Assembly (NCBI GenBank): GCA_021821945.1
Contig: JAJZTF010000009.1
Location: 1 to 64,000, forward strand
Direction: 5' to 3'
Length of the DNA: 64,000 nucleotides
DNA from: Pseudomonadota bacterium
Lineage (GTDB): Bacteria; Pseudomonadota; Gammaproteobacteria; Burkholderiales; Gallionellaceae
Under the pieces are notes generated by a model that was given only the letters and a program-made list of their open reading frames with translations, was not told the DNA's origin and ran no database searches. How positions within the stretch are numbered: the stretch's first letter is position 1; every line of letters starts with the position of its first letter. The position numbers and the translations under genes were made by a program. This document shows, piece by piece, positions 29,691 through 39,287 of the stretch.

Positions 29691-30173
29691 ATGAACAAAA
29701 AAGTCAAGGTGCTCTTCGTGTGCATGGGCAATATTTGCCGTTCTCCCACTGCGGAGGCGGTTTTCCGTCTCTATGTGGAGAACGCGGGATTGTCCGAATC
29801 CATCCTGATCGATTCGGCAGGCACTCATGATTACCATGTCGGCCATGCGCCGGACCTGCGTGCGCAGCAGGCCGCAGCACAGCGCGGCTATGACATGAGC
29901 GGCCTGCGCGGCCGCCAGGTGGTGAGCCAGGATATCGAAAGCTTCGACTATGTGCTCGCGATGGACTGCGCCAATCTTGCGATATTGCGCTATCTTGCAC
30001 CGCGCGAATGCAGGAAGCATCCCGGGCTTTTCCTGGATTATGCGAAGCATCACAGGGAGCGCGAGGTGCCTGATCCCTATTACGGAGGGGATGAAGGTTT
30101 TGAGCGCGTGCTGGACATGGTGGAAGATGCGGCCCAGGGGCTGCTGGAGCACATCCAGAAGACCCACTTCTGA
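29691..30173 (+). CDS. Low-molecular-weight protein-tyrosine phosphatase
   Basis: VLFVCMGNICRSPTAEAVF (CX5R) and DPYYGG. Confidence 0.95.
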   Translation: MNKKVKVLFVCMGNICRSPTAEAVFRLYVENAGLSESILIDSAGTHDYHVGHAPDLRAQQAAAQRGYDMSGLRGRQVVSQDIESFDYVLAMDCANLAILRYLAPRECRKHPGLFLDYAKHHREREVPDPYYGGDEGFERVLDMVEDAAQGLLEHIQKTHF

Positions 30174-30178
30174 ATATT

Positions 30179-30209
30179 AAGCAAGGCCGCACCGGGTGCG
30201 GCCTTGCTT
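30179..30209. terminator. Strong hairpin between convergent LMW-PTP and rne genes
   Basis: aagcaaggccgca ccggg tgcggccttgctt, a perfect 13-bp stem; no long T-run. Confidence 0.7.
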
Positions 30210-30214
30210 GCACA

Positions 30215-32650
30215 TCACTTCGAGTTCTGGGTTTCGACCTGAACCAGAGGTTCGTTCTCGACATACACCTCGTGCTGGCGCGGACGCCTGCGGATGACGG
30301 GCTGCGGCCTTGTCTCGGGCGCTTCTGTAGCAAGCTTTTCTGGCGCCGTCTCTATCTGGACCAGCCCTTCGATCTCGAGCTGCTTCTGCATGGGCGGCGC
30401 GGTCGGGACGGGCCTTGCTGCTGCAACAGGCTCAACAACAGGTTCTGCGACAGGCTCTGCAGCCAAGCTGGCGGTGGGCATCGCAATGTATTCAGTGGCG
30501 ACAGCTTTGGCGACGGGCTCTGCGACCGCAACGGGTTTTGCAGCCTCGGTGACAGTGGGCATCGCAATATATTCAGTGGGTACGAGCTTCTCGGCTTCCT
30601 GAGCCGACTCCATTGCCTCGGAACCTGCTTCGCGTCTTTCGCGCTCGCGTCGGCCACCGCGTCGGCCGCGGCGGCGGCTCTTCTCGGCTTTTTCCGCTTC
30701 GGATTCGCCGGGTTGGGCGACAGCCTTTTCGATCACGGGTTTTTCTTCTGCGACGCGAGGTTCTGCAGGCTTCCTGGGCGCGCGCGGAGGCCTGGGCTCC
30801 CGCGCTTCCAAAGGCTTCTCGGCCGGTTTTTCCGACGGCCTCTCGGCAGGGCGTTTCTGTGATGCATCGCCGCGCTCGGTTCTTTCGGCTCTGTCGTTCC
30901 TGTCGCGGCGTTTCCTGCCTTCGCCGCGTTCCGGACGCGCGGCCGGTTTTTCAGGGATGGCAACGGGCGCTTCCTTGGCCGGTTCTGTCGAGAAAAGAGA
31001 CTTGAACCAGCCCAGCAGTCCGGGCGACTTGACGGGCGGCTCTTCCGCCTTCATCGGTGCAGGTGCTGCAGGGGTGATTCCCTTGACGGCGGCGACGGTA
31101 CGGATTCCCTTGACGGGCTCCTGAGCGCCTTTCACCTCTTCGGGTTTTTCCACCATGGTGTAGCTTGGCTGTTCGTGACCAAGTTCATCCTGACGCAGAC
31201 GGTTGATGCTGTAGTTCGGCGTCTCCAGATGCGGATTGGGGATCAGCGTGATCGGCACCCTCAGGCGGGACTCGATGCGGTGCAGGTCTGCGCGCTTTTC
31301 ATTCAGCAGGAAGGTGGCGACATCGACCGGCACCTGCGCATGTATCGCCGCGCTGCTGTCTTTCATGGCCTCTTCCTGAATGATGCGCAGGATGTGCAGC
31401 GCGGAGGACTCGGTGCCGCGTATGTGTCCGATGCCGTTGCAGCGCGGGCAGGTGATGTAGTTGCTCTCGCCCAGTGAGGGCTGAAGGCGCTGGCGGGAAA
31501 GCTCAAGCAGGCCAAAGCGCGAGATCTTCGCGGTCTGCACGCGGGCGCGGTCGAAGCGCAGTGAGTCGCGCAGGCGGTTTTCCACCTCCCGCTGGTTCTT
31601 GCTGTTCTCCATGTCGATGAAGTCGATCACGATCAGTCCGCCAAGATCGCGCAGGCGCATCTGGCGGGCGATTTCTTCTGCGGCCTCGAGGTTGGTGTTG
31701 AACGCCGTGGTTTCGATGTCGGCCCCCCGGGTTGCGCGTGCCGAGTTGATGTCGATCGCGGTCAGCGCCTCGGTGTGGTCGATGACGATGGCGCCCCCGG
31801 AAGGCAGGCGCACCTCGCGGGAATGCGCGGATTCGATCTGATGTTCGATCTGGAAGCGCGAAAAAAGCGGCACGTCATCGACATAGCGCTTGATGCGGTT
31901 CACGTTGTCCGGCATCACCGTGCTCATGAAGGCGTGCGCCTGCTGGTATACGTCGTCCGTGTCTATCAGGATTTCGCCGATTTCCGGGCTGAAATAGTCG
32001 CGGATTGCGCGCACCACGAGGCTGCTTTCCAGGTAGATCAGGGAGGGCGCCTTTTCGGATTTTGCGGCATCCGCGATCGCGGTCCAGAGCTGGATCAGGT
32101 AGTTCAGATCCCACTGCAGTTCCGCCTCGCTGCGGCCTATGCCTGCGGTTCGGGCGATGATGCTCATGCCGGAAGGCACTTCGAGATGGGACAGCACCTC
32201 GCGCAGTTCGGTGCGCTCATCCCCCTCGATGCGGCGGGAGACGCCTCCTCCGTTGGGGTTGTTCGGCATCAGCACGATGTAACGGCCGGCTAGGCTGATG
32301 AAGGTGGTCAGCGCAGCGCCCTTGTTGCCGCGCTCGTCCTTCTCGACCTGCACGAGCAGTTCCTGGCCTTCGCGCAAGGCTTCCTTGATGGTCGGGCGAT
32401 TTCCACAGCCTGGCTGGTAGAACTGCGGGGATATTTCCTTGAAGGGGAGAAAGCCATGGCGGCTTCCGCCATACTCGACAAAACAGGCTTCGAGACTGGG
32501 TTCGATGCGGGTGATGACTGCCTGGTAGATGTTGCTCTTGCGTTGCTCCTTGCCGGCGATTTCAATGTCGAGGTCGATCAGCTTCTGACCGTCGACAATG
32601 GCGACACGGAGTTCCTCCGGCTGTGTCGCATTGAATAGCATGCGTTTCAT
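30215..32650 (-). CDS. rne: Ribonuclease E (Rne/Rng family)
   Basis: MKRMLFNATQPEELRVAIVDGQKLIDLDIE; CPRCNGIGHIRGTESSALHILRIIQEEA Zn-link; charged disordered tail. Confidence 0.97.
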   Translation of the reverse strand: MKRMLFNATQPEELRVAIVDGQKLIDLDIEIAGKEQRKSNIYQAVITRIEPSLEACFVEYGGSRHGFLPFKEISPQFYQPGCGNRPTIKEALREGQELLVQVEKDERGNKGAALTTFISLAGRYIVLMPNNPNGGGVSRRIEGDERTELREVLSHLEVPSGMSIIARTAGIGRSEAELQWDLNYLIQLWTAIADAAKSEKAPSLIYLESSLVVRAIRDYFSPEIGEILIDTDDVYQQAHAFMSTVMPDNVNRIKRYVDDVPLFSRFQIEHQIESAHSREVRLPSGGAIVIDHTEALTAIDINSARATRGADIETTAFNTNLEAAEEIARQMRLRDLGGLIVIDFIDMENSKNQREVENRLRDSLRFDRARVQTAKISRFGLLELSRQRLQPSLGESNYITCPRCNGIGHIRGTESSALHILRIIQEEAMKDSSAAIHAQVPVDVATFLLNEKRADLHRIESRLRVPITLIPNPHLETPNYSINRLRQDELGHEQPSYTMVEKPEEVKGAQEPVKGIRTVAAVKGITPAAPAPMKAEEPPVKSPGLLGWFKSLFSTEPAKEAPVAIPEKPAARPERGEGRKRRDRNDRAERTERGDASQKRPAERPSEKPAEKPLEAREPRPPRAPRKPAEPRVAEEKPVIEKAVAQPGESEAEKAEKSRRRGRRGGRRERERREAGSEAMESAQEAEKLVPTEYIAMPTVTEAAKPVAVAEPVAKAVATEYIAMPTASLAAEPVAEPVVEPVAAARPVPTAPPMQKQLEIEGLVQIETAPEKLATEAPETRPQPVIRRRPRQHEVYVENEPLVQVETQNSK

Positions 32651-33053
32651 ATATTTTGTCTCCCGCGCTCTGACACGGGAAGACGCAAGCTACACACGGC
32701 TATGCGTGCGAGAATGTCGGCTGACGATGTTTGGTCAAATGGGTTCTCATCATGTAGCTGGTCTAAAATCATCTCGAGTGGATGGGCATGCGTCGCCTGG
32801 CGCGTTCATGGACCTGCTTCACCTGAGCATGTCCGGCTCGCCCGTTTGCAACTTTCTGCCCCCCACGAAAAAATCCACAGGTGCTTTGAGCGCGTAAATC
32901 AATTACTATCACTGCTGGTTCCGGTGAGCAATATTAACCGGGTCGCGGTAGCTGGATGGCGCGATGCGCCACGGATCTGAGCACTTGTCAGATGCCGGAA
33001 TTTTCAACCGGTTTTATCCAGCAAAAACGCGCGAACAGCGAAGTATACGCATA

Positions 33054-33983
33054 ATGAACAGTTTAAGCAAAGTTGTATATCTCGAGGTGGACGAGAGCGG
33101 GGATGCGCAGCGCATCGACAATTTCCTCTTCAAACACCTCAAGGGCGTGCCCAAGAGCCACATTTACAGGATGTTGCGCGGGGAAGTGCGGGTCAACAAG
33201 AAGCGTGTCGATCAGACCTACAGGCTGAGGCTCGGCGACCTCTTGCGCATTCCCCCGGTCAGGGTCGCAAGCCAGGAGGCGCCCCCATACATCCCAAGAG
33301 CAGAGTTGCCCATACTCTATGAGGACGATGCGCTGCTCGCGGTGAACAAGCCCGCCGGGATTGCGGTGCACGGCGGAAGCGGGGTGAGCTTCGGCGTGAT
33401 CGAGCAGATGCGCCGCGCGCGCCCGGAGGCAAGGTTCCTTGAACTGGTGCACAGGCTGGACCGGGAAACCTCGGGCGTGCTTCTGCTCGCGAAGAAGCGC
33501 TCCGCGCTGACCGGGATGCACGAAGTCATGCGGGAAGGGGGAAGCGACAAGCGTTATCTTGCGCTGGTGCTGGGCCGGTGGACCAATGTGCGCCAGCATG
33601 TCAGGCTGCCTTTGCACAAGTACGACACCCGGGAAGGGGAGAAGCGGGTGATGGTGAAGGAGGGCGGGCAGGCATCGCACACCATCTTCTCCCTGCAGAA
33701 GAGCTGGCCTGAATGCAGCCTGCTCGAGGCGGAGCTCAAGACCGGACGCACTCATCAGATTCGCGTCCATCTCGCCCACCTTGGGTTTCCGATCGCAGGA
33801 GACGACAAGTATGGCGATTTTGCGCGCAACCGGGAATTGGCAAAACAGGGATTGAAGCGCATGTTTCTGCATGCAGAAAGCATAGCCTTCATCCACCCCC
33901 TGACGGGGGAAGCGCTGAGCATAGCCGCGCCGCTGCCGCCGGAGCTGCAAGGTTTCATCGCAAGGCTGGATGGACAGGATTAG
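33054..33983 (+). CDS. rluC: 23S rRNA pseudouridine synthase (RluC type)
   Basis: S4-like domain, then LVHRLDRETSGVLLLAKK and TGRTHQIRVHLAHLGFPIAGDDKYG; start trimmed to ATG 33054. Confidence 0.93.
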   Translation: MNSLSKVVYLEVDESGDAQRIDNFLFKHLKGVPKSHIYRMLRGEVRVNKKRVDQTYRLRLGDLLRIPPVRVASQEAPPYIPRAELPILYEDDALLAVNKPAGIAVHGGSGVSFGVIEQMRRARPEARFLELVHRLDRETSGVLLLAKKRSALTGMHEVMREGGSDKRYLALVLGRWTNVRQHVRLPLHKYDTREGEKRVMVKEGGQASHTIFSLQKSWPECSLLEAELKTGRTHQIRVHLAHLGFPIAGDDKYGDFARNRELAKQGLKRMFLHAESIAFIHPLTGEALSIAAPLPPELQGFIARLDGQD

Positions 33984-33998
33984 TGAAAGGGATACGGC

Positions 33999-35309
33999 AT
34001 GGAAAAGCTACACCACATCATCATTGCAGGGGGAGGTGCCGCCGGTCTTGAGCTTGCAACCCAGCTGGGGAGGAAACTCGGTAAGAAGGGGCTGGCCGAG
34101 ATCACGCTGATCGACTCCGGCCGCACGCATATCTGGAAGCCGCTCCTTCATGAAATTGCCGCGGGCACGCTCGACTCGTCCGAAGACGAACTGGAATACC
34201 TGGCGCAGGCGCGCTGGAATCATTTTCGGTATCGTCTGGGCAAGGTGGTGGGCCTGGACCGCGAGCGCAAGGAGGTGCTGCTCGCCCCCACGCTTGACGA
34301 CAACGGGGAAGAGATCATCGCCGAGCGGCGCTTCCACTATGACACGCTGGTGTTTGCGGTCGGAAGCCAGAGCAACGATTTCGGCATTCCCGGGGTCAAG
34401 GAGCATTGCCTCTTCCTGGACAGCACCGAACAGGCGGAACGTTTCCAGCAGAACCTGTTGAACAGCATGTTGCGCGCGCATACTCAGGCGAAGCCGCTCA
34501 GGCCGGGACAGCTGGATGTGGCGATCGTGGGTGCCGGGGCGACAGGCGTCGAGCTTGCAGCCCAGCTGCATCATGTGACGAGGCTGGTCTCGGCCTATGG
34601 GCTCGATACGATAGACCCGGCAGAGGACATCAAGCTGCACATCATAGAGGCAGGGCCCCATATCCTGCCCGCGCTGCCGCTCAAGCTCTCGAACGCCGCG
34701 CTGCGCGAACTGCACAGGCTGGGCGTTTCGGTGCATGTCAACCAGCGCGTCGTCGAGGTCAACGAACAGGGCATCGTGTCCGCCTCGGGCGTCGTGATTC
34801 CGGCCGCGATCAAGGTCTGGGCCGCGGGCATCAAGGCGCCGCCCTTTTTAAGGAACATCGCGGGACTGGAGACCAACCGCGTTGACCAGCTGGTGGTCAG
34901 GCGCAGTCTGCAGTGCACGCGCGACGATGACATCTTCGCGATCGGTGATTGTGCAGCCTGCCCGATGGACGACAAGGGAAACACTGTCCCGCCGCGCGCG
35001 CAGGCAGCGCATCAGCAGGCCTCCGTCCTGTACAAGACGCTGGTGCGCAGGCTCAAGGGAAAACCGCCCCTCGACTATACATACAAGGACTTCGGCTCGC
35101 TGGTCGCGATGGGAAAATACAGCACGGTCGGCAATCTCATGGGGGGAATCGCAGGCTCCATGATGATTTCGGGATTTGTCGCGCGCATGGTTTATCTCAC
35201 GCTCTACAAGATGCATCAGGCAAAGCTTTACGGGTGGCCTCGCGCATTGCTCATCTCCTTCCTGCACTTCCTGCGCAAGGGCATAGATCCCCAGGTGAAG
35301 CTGCACTGA
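33999..35309 (+). CDS. ndh: Type II NADH dehydrogenase-like FAD-dependent oxidoreductase
   Basis: HHIIIAGGGAAGLELATQLG, VAIVGAGATGVELAAQL and IFAIGDCAACP. Confidence 0.88.
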   Translation: MEKLHHIIIAGGGAAGLELATQLGRKLGKKGLAEITLIDSGRTHIWKPLLHEIAAGTLDSSEDELEYLAQARWNHFRYRLGKVVGLDRERKEVLLAPTLDDNGEEIIAERRFHYDTLVFAVGSQSNDFGIPGVKEHCLFLDSTEQAERFQQNLLNSMLRAHTQAKPLRPGQLDVAIVGAGATGVELAAQLHHVTRLVSAYGLDTIDPAEDIKLHIIEAGPHILPALPLKLSNAALRELHRLGVSVHVNQRVVEVNEQGIVSASGVVIPAAIKVWAAGIKAPPFLRNIAGLETNRVDQLVVRRSLQCTRDDDIFAIGDCAACPMDDKGNTVPPRAQAAHQQASVLYKTLVRRLKGKPPLDYTYKDFGSLVAMGKYSTVGNLMGGIAGSMMISGFVARMVYLTLYKMHQAKLYGWPRALLISFLHFLRKGIDPQVKLH

Positions 35310-35362
35310 AGGGCGGACTATGAGGTAGAATCGGCCAGCCATTGAGATCAAAAGGGAAAGAC

Positions 35363-35911
35363 GTGGGAATCTTCGACAGAATACGGTCAGTTTTTGCCGG
35401 GCCTGCTCCGCAGCCCGGCCTCGAAGCCGAGCCCGAACTCATCAATGAGCGCCGTCAAAGAAAGCGGCAGAATGCGAGAAGCGAGACCCGCGCGCTGATC
35501 GTGGACGACTCGCGCACCGTGGTGTTCGCATTGAAGAAGATATTGCGCTCCGCAGGATTCATCACGTTCGAGGCGCTGGATGCCGAGGCGGCGGTCGATC
35601 TGGCGCGCGCGGAAAAACCGGATCTGATCTTTCTCGACATCATACTGCCGGGGGCAAACGGGTTCTCCGTGCTGCGCACATTGCGACGGGATCCCGGGAC
35701 GCGCCACATACCCGTCATCATGATCAGCGGCAATGAGCAGGCCACTGAGCTCTTCTTCGGCAGCCGCATCGGTGCGGACGACTTCATGAAAAAACCGTTT
35801 TCGCGTTTCGAGGTGTTTGCGCGCATCGAGCGCCTGCTGGATGCCGACATGGTTCCGCGCAGAAAGGCGGTCTCTTCCGGATCGGACACGTTAAGCCAGC
35901 CGGCGCAATGA
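35363..35911 (+). CDS. CheY-like response regulator receiver protein
   Basis: ALIVDDSRTVVFALKKIL ... DLIFLDIILPGANGF ... DDFMKKPFSRFE. GTG start at 35363 likely. Confidence 0.88.
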   Translation: MGIFDRIRSVFAGPAPQPGLEAEPELINERRQRKRQNARSETRALIVDDSRTVVFALKKILRSAGFITFEALDAEAAVDLARAEKPDLIFLDIILPGANGFSVLRTLRRDPGTRHIPVIMISGNEQATELFFGSRIGADDFMKKPFSRFEVFARIERLLDADMVPRRKAVSSGSDTLSQPAQ

Positions 35912-35915
35912 CCGC

Positions 35916-36788
35916 TCATCCTGATGCTCTCGACCCAAGGAGCGCACCCAGTGTGACCGCACCCAAACCCGAAAGCGTGAGCAGGGATAGCGGCTCACCC
36001 AGGATAGGCACGGCGGCAAGCGCAGCAAGGCCTGGCACCACAGCCATCAGGAGCGTGACGGTCTGGGGGCCGAGTTTCTTGACCGCAAAGGCGTAGAGCA
36101 TCATCGCGACGAACACCACGAGTATGCCCTGATAGATCGCCTGCATCGCGATTTCCGAATAGGGGGCCCTGCCGAGCGTGCTGGGCAGAAAGAGCCACCA
36201 GAGGGGCAGATAAAGGATCGCGCTGCCCAGCGTCGTGCTGACGGCGGCGGTCAGCGGCGGGACGGGATGGCGGCGCAGCAGCAGCGTGAAGACCGCCCAT
36301 GAGGATGAGCCGCAGAGAAACAGCAGGTCTCCCAGCATCTGCATCCCGGTCAGATGCGAGCCGTGAGAGAACGTGTCCACGGCGGTCATCGCGATGCCGA
36401 AAAAGACGAGGGTCAATGCGGCGCGCTGCGTCGGGGTGGGTTTGCGTTTCAGCCAGAGCCAGGCGATCACCGCGGTGGTGAAGGGCAATGCGCCCGGCAG
36501 CAGAACCGCAGCATGGGCCGCTGGCGCCATGCGGAAGGCGAGGTATACCGCCACTGCATAGCCTACCCCCCCGAACAGGGAAAACAGCAGCGCCACCTTG
36601 AGCGGCGGCATTTTCACGCGAGGCAGAAAAAACAGGGCGATCAATGCGCCCACGCCAAAGCGCAAGGCGGTCACATCCCATCCGGTCAATACGCCCTTGC
36701 CGCCATGGCGGCTGACCAGGATGAAGCCTGCCCAGATGCAGATGGTGAAGAAGACGGCGATCAGGCCGATGCGGGATGATTTTTCCAT
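35916..36788 (-). CDS. EamA/DMT-superfamily transporter
   Basis: Ten-TM drug/metabolite transporter pattern over 290 aa. Confidence 0.85.
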   Translation of the reverse strand: MEKSSRIGLIAVFFTICIWAGFILVSRHGGKGVLTGWDVTALRFGVGALIALFFLPRVKMPPLKVALLFSLFGGVGYAVAVYLAFRMAPAAHAAVLLPGALPFTTAVIAWLWLKRKPTPTQRAALTLVFFGIAMTAVDTFSHGSHLTGMQMLGDLLFLCGSSSWAVFTLLLRRHPVPPLTAAVSTTLGSAILYLPLWWLFLPSTLGRAPYSEIAMQAIYQGILVVFVAMMLYAFAVKKLGPQTVTLLMAVVPGLAALAAVPILGEPLSLLTLSGLGAVTLGALLGSRASG

Positions 36789-36806
36789 GTCTGTAAATTC
36801 GGGATG

Positions 36807-37898
36807 TCAATGTCTGGTGCGCGTCAGGAACACCGTGATCTCTTCCCTGTCGTGGTAGAGCTGCTTTGCCATCATCCTGTGGCTGATGCCTTCCGAGTCG
36901 AGCAGGGAGCGGATTTTGCCGAGCGCGGCATTGATGGCGGGAATGCGCTGCTTCATCGGCAGCTTCAGGTTGAAGATCGCATGCCTGCACCAGCCATGAA
37001 CGAACCACTGGCCGACGAGTTCGGATACCCTAGACGGCTTCTCGACCATGTCGCAGATCAGCCAGTCGAGGGCCTTGCGCGGAACAAACCTGAAGCCGTC
37101 CTGTTTGAGATGTTCGACCAGGGGATGTTTTGCCATCGTTCCCTTCATCGGGCCGTTGTCAACCGCGGTCACGCGGATGCCGCGGCTCACCATCTGCCAG
37201 GTCCATCCGCCTGGCGCCGCGCCCAGGTCGACTGCGGTCATGCCGGATCTCAGCAGTCGCGTCTGTTCACTCTTGTCCAAGAAAACGTCTATCGCTTCGG
37301 CAAGTTTCAGCGTGGAGCGGCTGGGCGCATCGGCAGGCATGGACTGGCGGTGTATGCCCATCTCGAATGGAGAGCTGTTGAAAGGGTCGCTGGTGCCTGT
37401 TATCGCGGTGCACTTGTCCGGGAAGAATACATGCAGTCTCGGCTGGCGCCTGTCGTCGACCAGTCGTCCCTGCGCCCGAAGCGCGTCTTCCAGAAGCGGC
37501 TTGAAGCGTCTTGTGAAGGAGGAGAGCGTCTTGCCTTCGTTGGTGTCCGGAACCTCGAGCCAAAGCGCGCCAAAGCAGCCTTGCGGCAGCGCCGCAAGGA
37601 TGGGAGTCAGGCGGTCGCGTTCGGAGTGCAGTGTCACGCTATGGTGCAGGCGGATCAGCTGGCGCGCAAAGATCAGTTCGCGATAGGCGAGCTTCTGCCC
37701 GTTCAGTTCAATGATCGCATAGCCACTGTTTGCGGTTGCATCGGGCTGCTTCGCGGTAATCGGGCGCTGCGCCCTGGCGTGGCTTAACGCCTCTTCGGCG
37801 CAGTCCTTCTCAAAGCCTGCGCGGCAATAAAGCAGCGCGGTTTCGGAGGGCAGGGCGGGCTCTGTCGTTTCGGGGGCTGGTCGCCGGGTCGTTTGCAT
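36807..37898 (-). CDS. rlmM: 23S rRNA 2'-O-ribose (C2498) methyltransferase
   Basis: [22 protein letters not shown] and [20 protein letters not shown]; start trimmed to 37898. Confidence 0.92.
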   Translation of the reverse strand: MQTTRRPAPETTEPALPSETALLYCRAGFEKDCAEEALSHARAQRPITAKQPDATANSGYAIIELNGQKLAYRELIFARQLIRLHHSVTLHSERDRLTPILAALPQGCFGALWLEVPDTNEGKTLSSFTRRFKPLLEDALRAQGRLVDDRRQPRLHVFFPDKCTAITGTSDPFNSSPFEMGIHRQSMPADAPSRSTLKLAEAIDVFLDKSEQTRLLRSGMTAVDLGAAPGGWTWQMVSRGIRVTAVDNGPMKGTMAKHPLVEHLKQDGFRFVPRKALDWLICDMVEKPSRVSELVGQWFVHGWCRHAIFNLKLPMKQRIPAINAALGKIRSLLDSEGISHRMMAKQLYHDREEITVFLTRTRH

Positions 37899-37930
37899 GC
37901 CGCATTGTGGCACAGGAATGCGAATTTTAC

Positions 37931-37958
37931 TTGACGATTCCGCACATTTCGTTATAAT
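37931..37958 (+). promoter_or_regulatory. Sigma70 promoter of the rpsF operon
   Basis: TTGACG (37931-37936), 16-nt spacer, TATAAT (37953-37958). Confidence 0.75.
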
Positions 37959-38046
37959 CCGCGCCCCTGCAAAGCCAATGTTGGCCTGCAGCCTTCTTGC
38001 TCCACCGTACTTCATGGCGGGGGGCTACAAACCACAAGGAGATGTA

Positions 38047-38427
38047 ATGCGACATTATGAAATCGTGTTTATCGTGCATCCCGATCAGAGCGAGCAGGTG
38101 CCCGCGATGATCGAGAGATACCGCACGCTGGTGACTTCCAAGGGAGGTCAGATCCATCGTCTGGAAGACTGGGGCCGCCGCCAGCTGGCCTATGCGATCC
38201 AGAAGATACACAAGGCACACTATGTGCTGATGAATATCGAATGCAATCAGGAGACGCTGGACGAACTGGAGCATGCGTTCCGCTTCAATGACGCGGTCTT
38301 GCGCCATCTGACCGTCAAGACCAAGGCGGCCGTCACTGCGCCGTCTGCAATGATGAAGGAAGAGAAATCCCGCTCGGTGCTGAGCGAGGACTATGTCCAG
38401 AGCAGGGATGAAGGCGTGGAAGCCTGA
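38047..38427 (+). CDS. rpsF: 30S ribosomal protein S6
   Basis: [25 protein letters not shown] ... [22 protein letters not shown]. Confidence 0.97.
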   Translation: MRHYEIVFIVHPDQSEQVPAMIERYRTLVTSKGGQIHRLEDWGRRQLAYAIQKIHKAHYVLMNIECNQETLDELEHAFRFNDAVLRHLTVKTKAAVTAPSAMMKEEKSRSVLSEDYVQSRDEGVEA

Positions 38428-38457
38428 TTCGCACATAATCATATCGAAGGGAACATC

Positions 38458-38733
38458 ATGGCTCGTCCATCTAGCAAAAACACCGACGACAAGAAGAAGC
38501 GCTTTTCTCGCAACAACCTGTTCAAGCGCCGCAAGTTCTGCCGCTTCACAGCCGAGAAGATCGCCGAGGTCGATTACAAGGATGTGAATATCCTGAAGGA
38601 ATTCATCTCCGAAAACGGCAAGCTGATTCCGGCTCGCATCACCGGCACCAAGACGCGCTATCAGCGCCAGTTGAGCGTTGCCGTGAAGCGTGCCCGTTTC
38701 CTGGCCTTGCTGCCCTACACCGATTTGCACTAG
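38458..38733 (+). CDS. rpsR: 30S ribosomal protein S18
   Basis: [11 protein letters not shown] ... [49 protein letters not shown]. Confidence 0.97.
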   Translation: MARPSSKNTDDKKKRFSRNNLFKRRKFCRFTAEKIAEVDYKDVNILKEFISENGKLIPARITGTKTRYQRQLSVAVKRARFLALLPYTDLH

Positions 38734-38742
38734 GAGCATCTC

Positions 38743-39192
38743 ATGCAAATAATTCTGATGGAAAAAGTGATCAATCTTGGCCAGCTGGGCGATGTGGTCA
38801 AGGTCAAGAACGGCTATGCCCGCAACTTTCTGATCCCGCAAGGCAAGGCCAAGCGCGCAACCGAGGCCAATATCGCGGAATTCGAAGCGCGCCGCGCTGA
38901 CATCGTCGCCGCAGCTCAGGCCAAACTGGCCGATGCCCAGGCAAGAGGCGAAAAGCTCGCAGGCTTGACCGTGCAGATCGCACAGAAGGCTGGCGTGGAT
39001 GGCCGCCTGTTCGGTTCGGTCACCAATGTGGACATCGCGAACGCGCTGGCCAAGCTTGGCTTCGAAGTCGAGAAGTCGCAGGTGCGCATGAGCGAAGGAC
39101 ACCTCAAGAACGTGGGCGATCACCCGGTGAGCGTGCAGCTGCATACCGATGTCGCAGTGGACATCACGGTGTCGGTGCTTGGCGAACAGTAA
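38743..39192 (+). CDS. rplI: 50S ribosomal protein L9
   Basis: [40 protein letters not shown]. Confidence 0.97.
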   Translation: MQIILMEKVINLGQLGDVVKVKNGYARNFLIPQGKAKRATEANIAEFEARRADIVAAAQAKLADAQARGEKLAGLTVQIAQKAGVDGRLFGSVTNVDIANALAKLGFEVEKSQVRMSEGHLKNVGDHPVSVQLHTDVAVDITVSVLGEQ

Positions 39193-39211
39193 TACTGTTT
39201 TTGGCGAATTG

Positions 39212-39238
39212 AAAAAGGACTGGAAACAGTCCTTTTTT
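39212..39238 (+). terminator. Rho-independent terminator after rplI
   Basis: aaaaaggactggaaacagtcctttttt with GAAA tetraloop and T-run. Confidence 0.9.
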
Positions 39239-39287
39239 GTTTTGTGCAGGGTAAAATGTTTTCCCTGCTTCATTCCGGACCAAAGAC

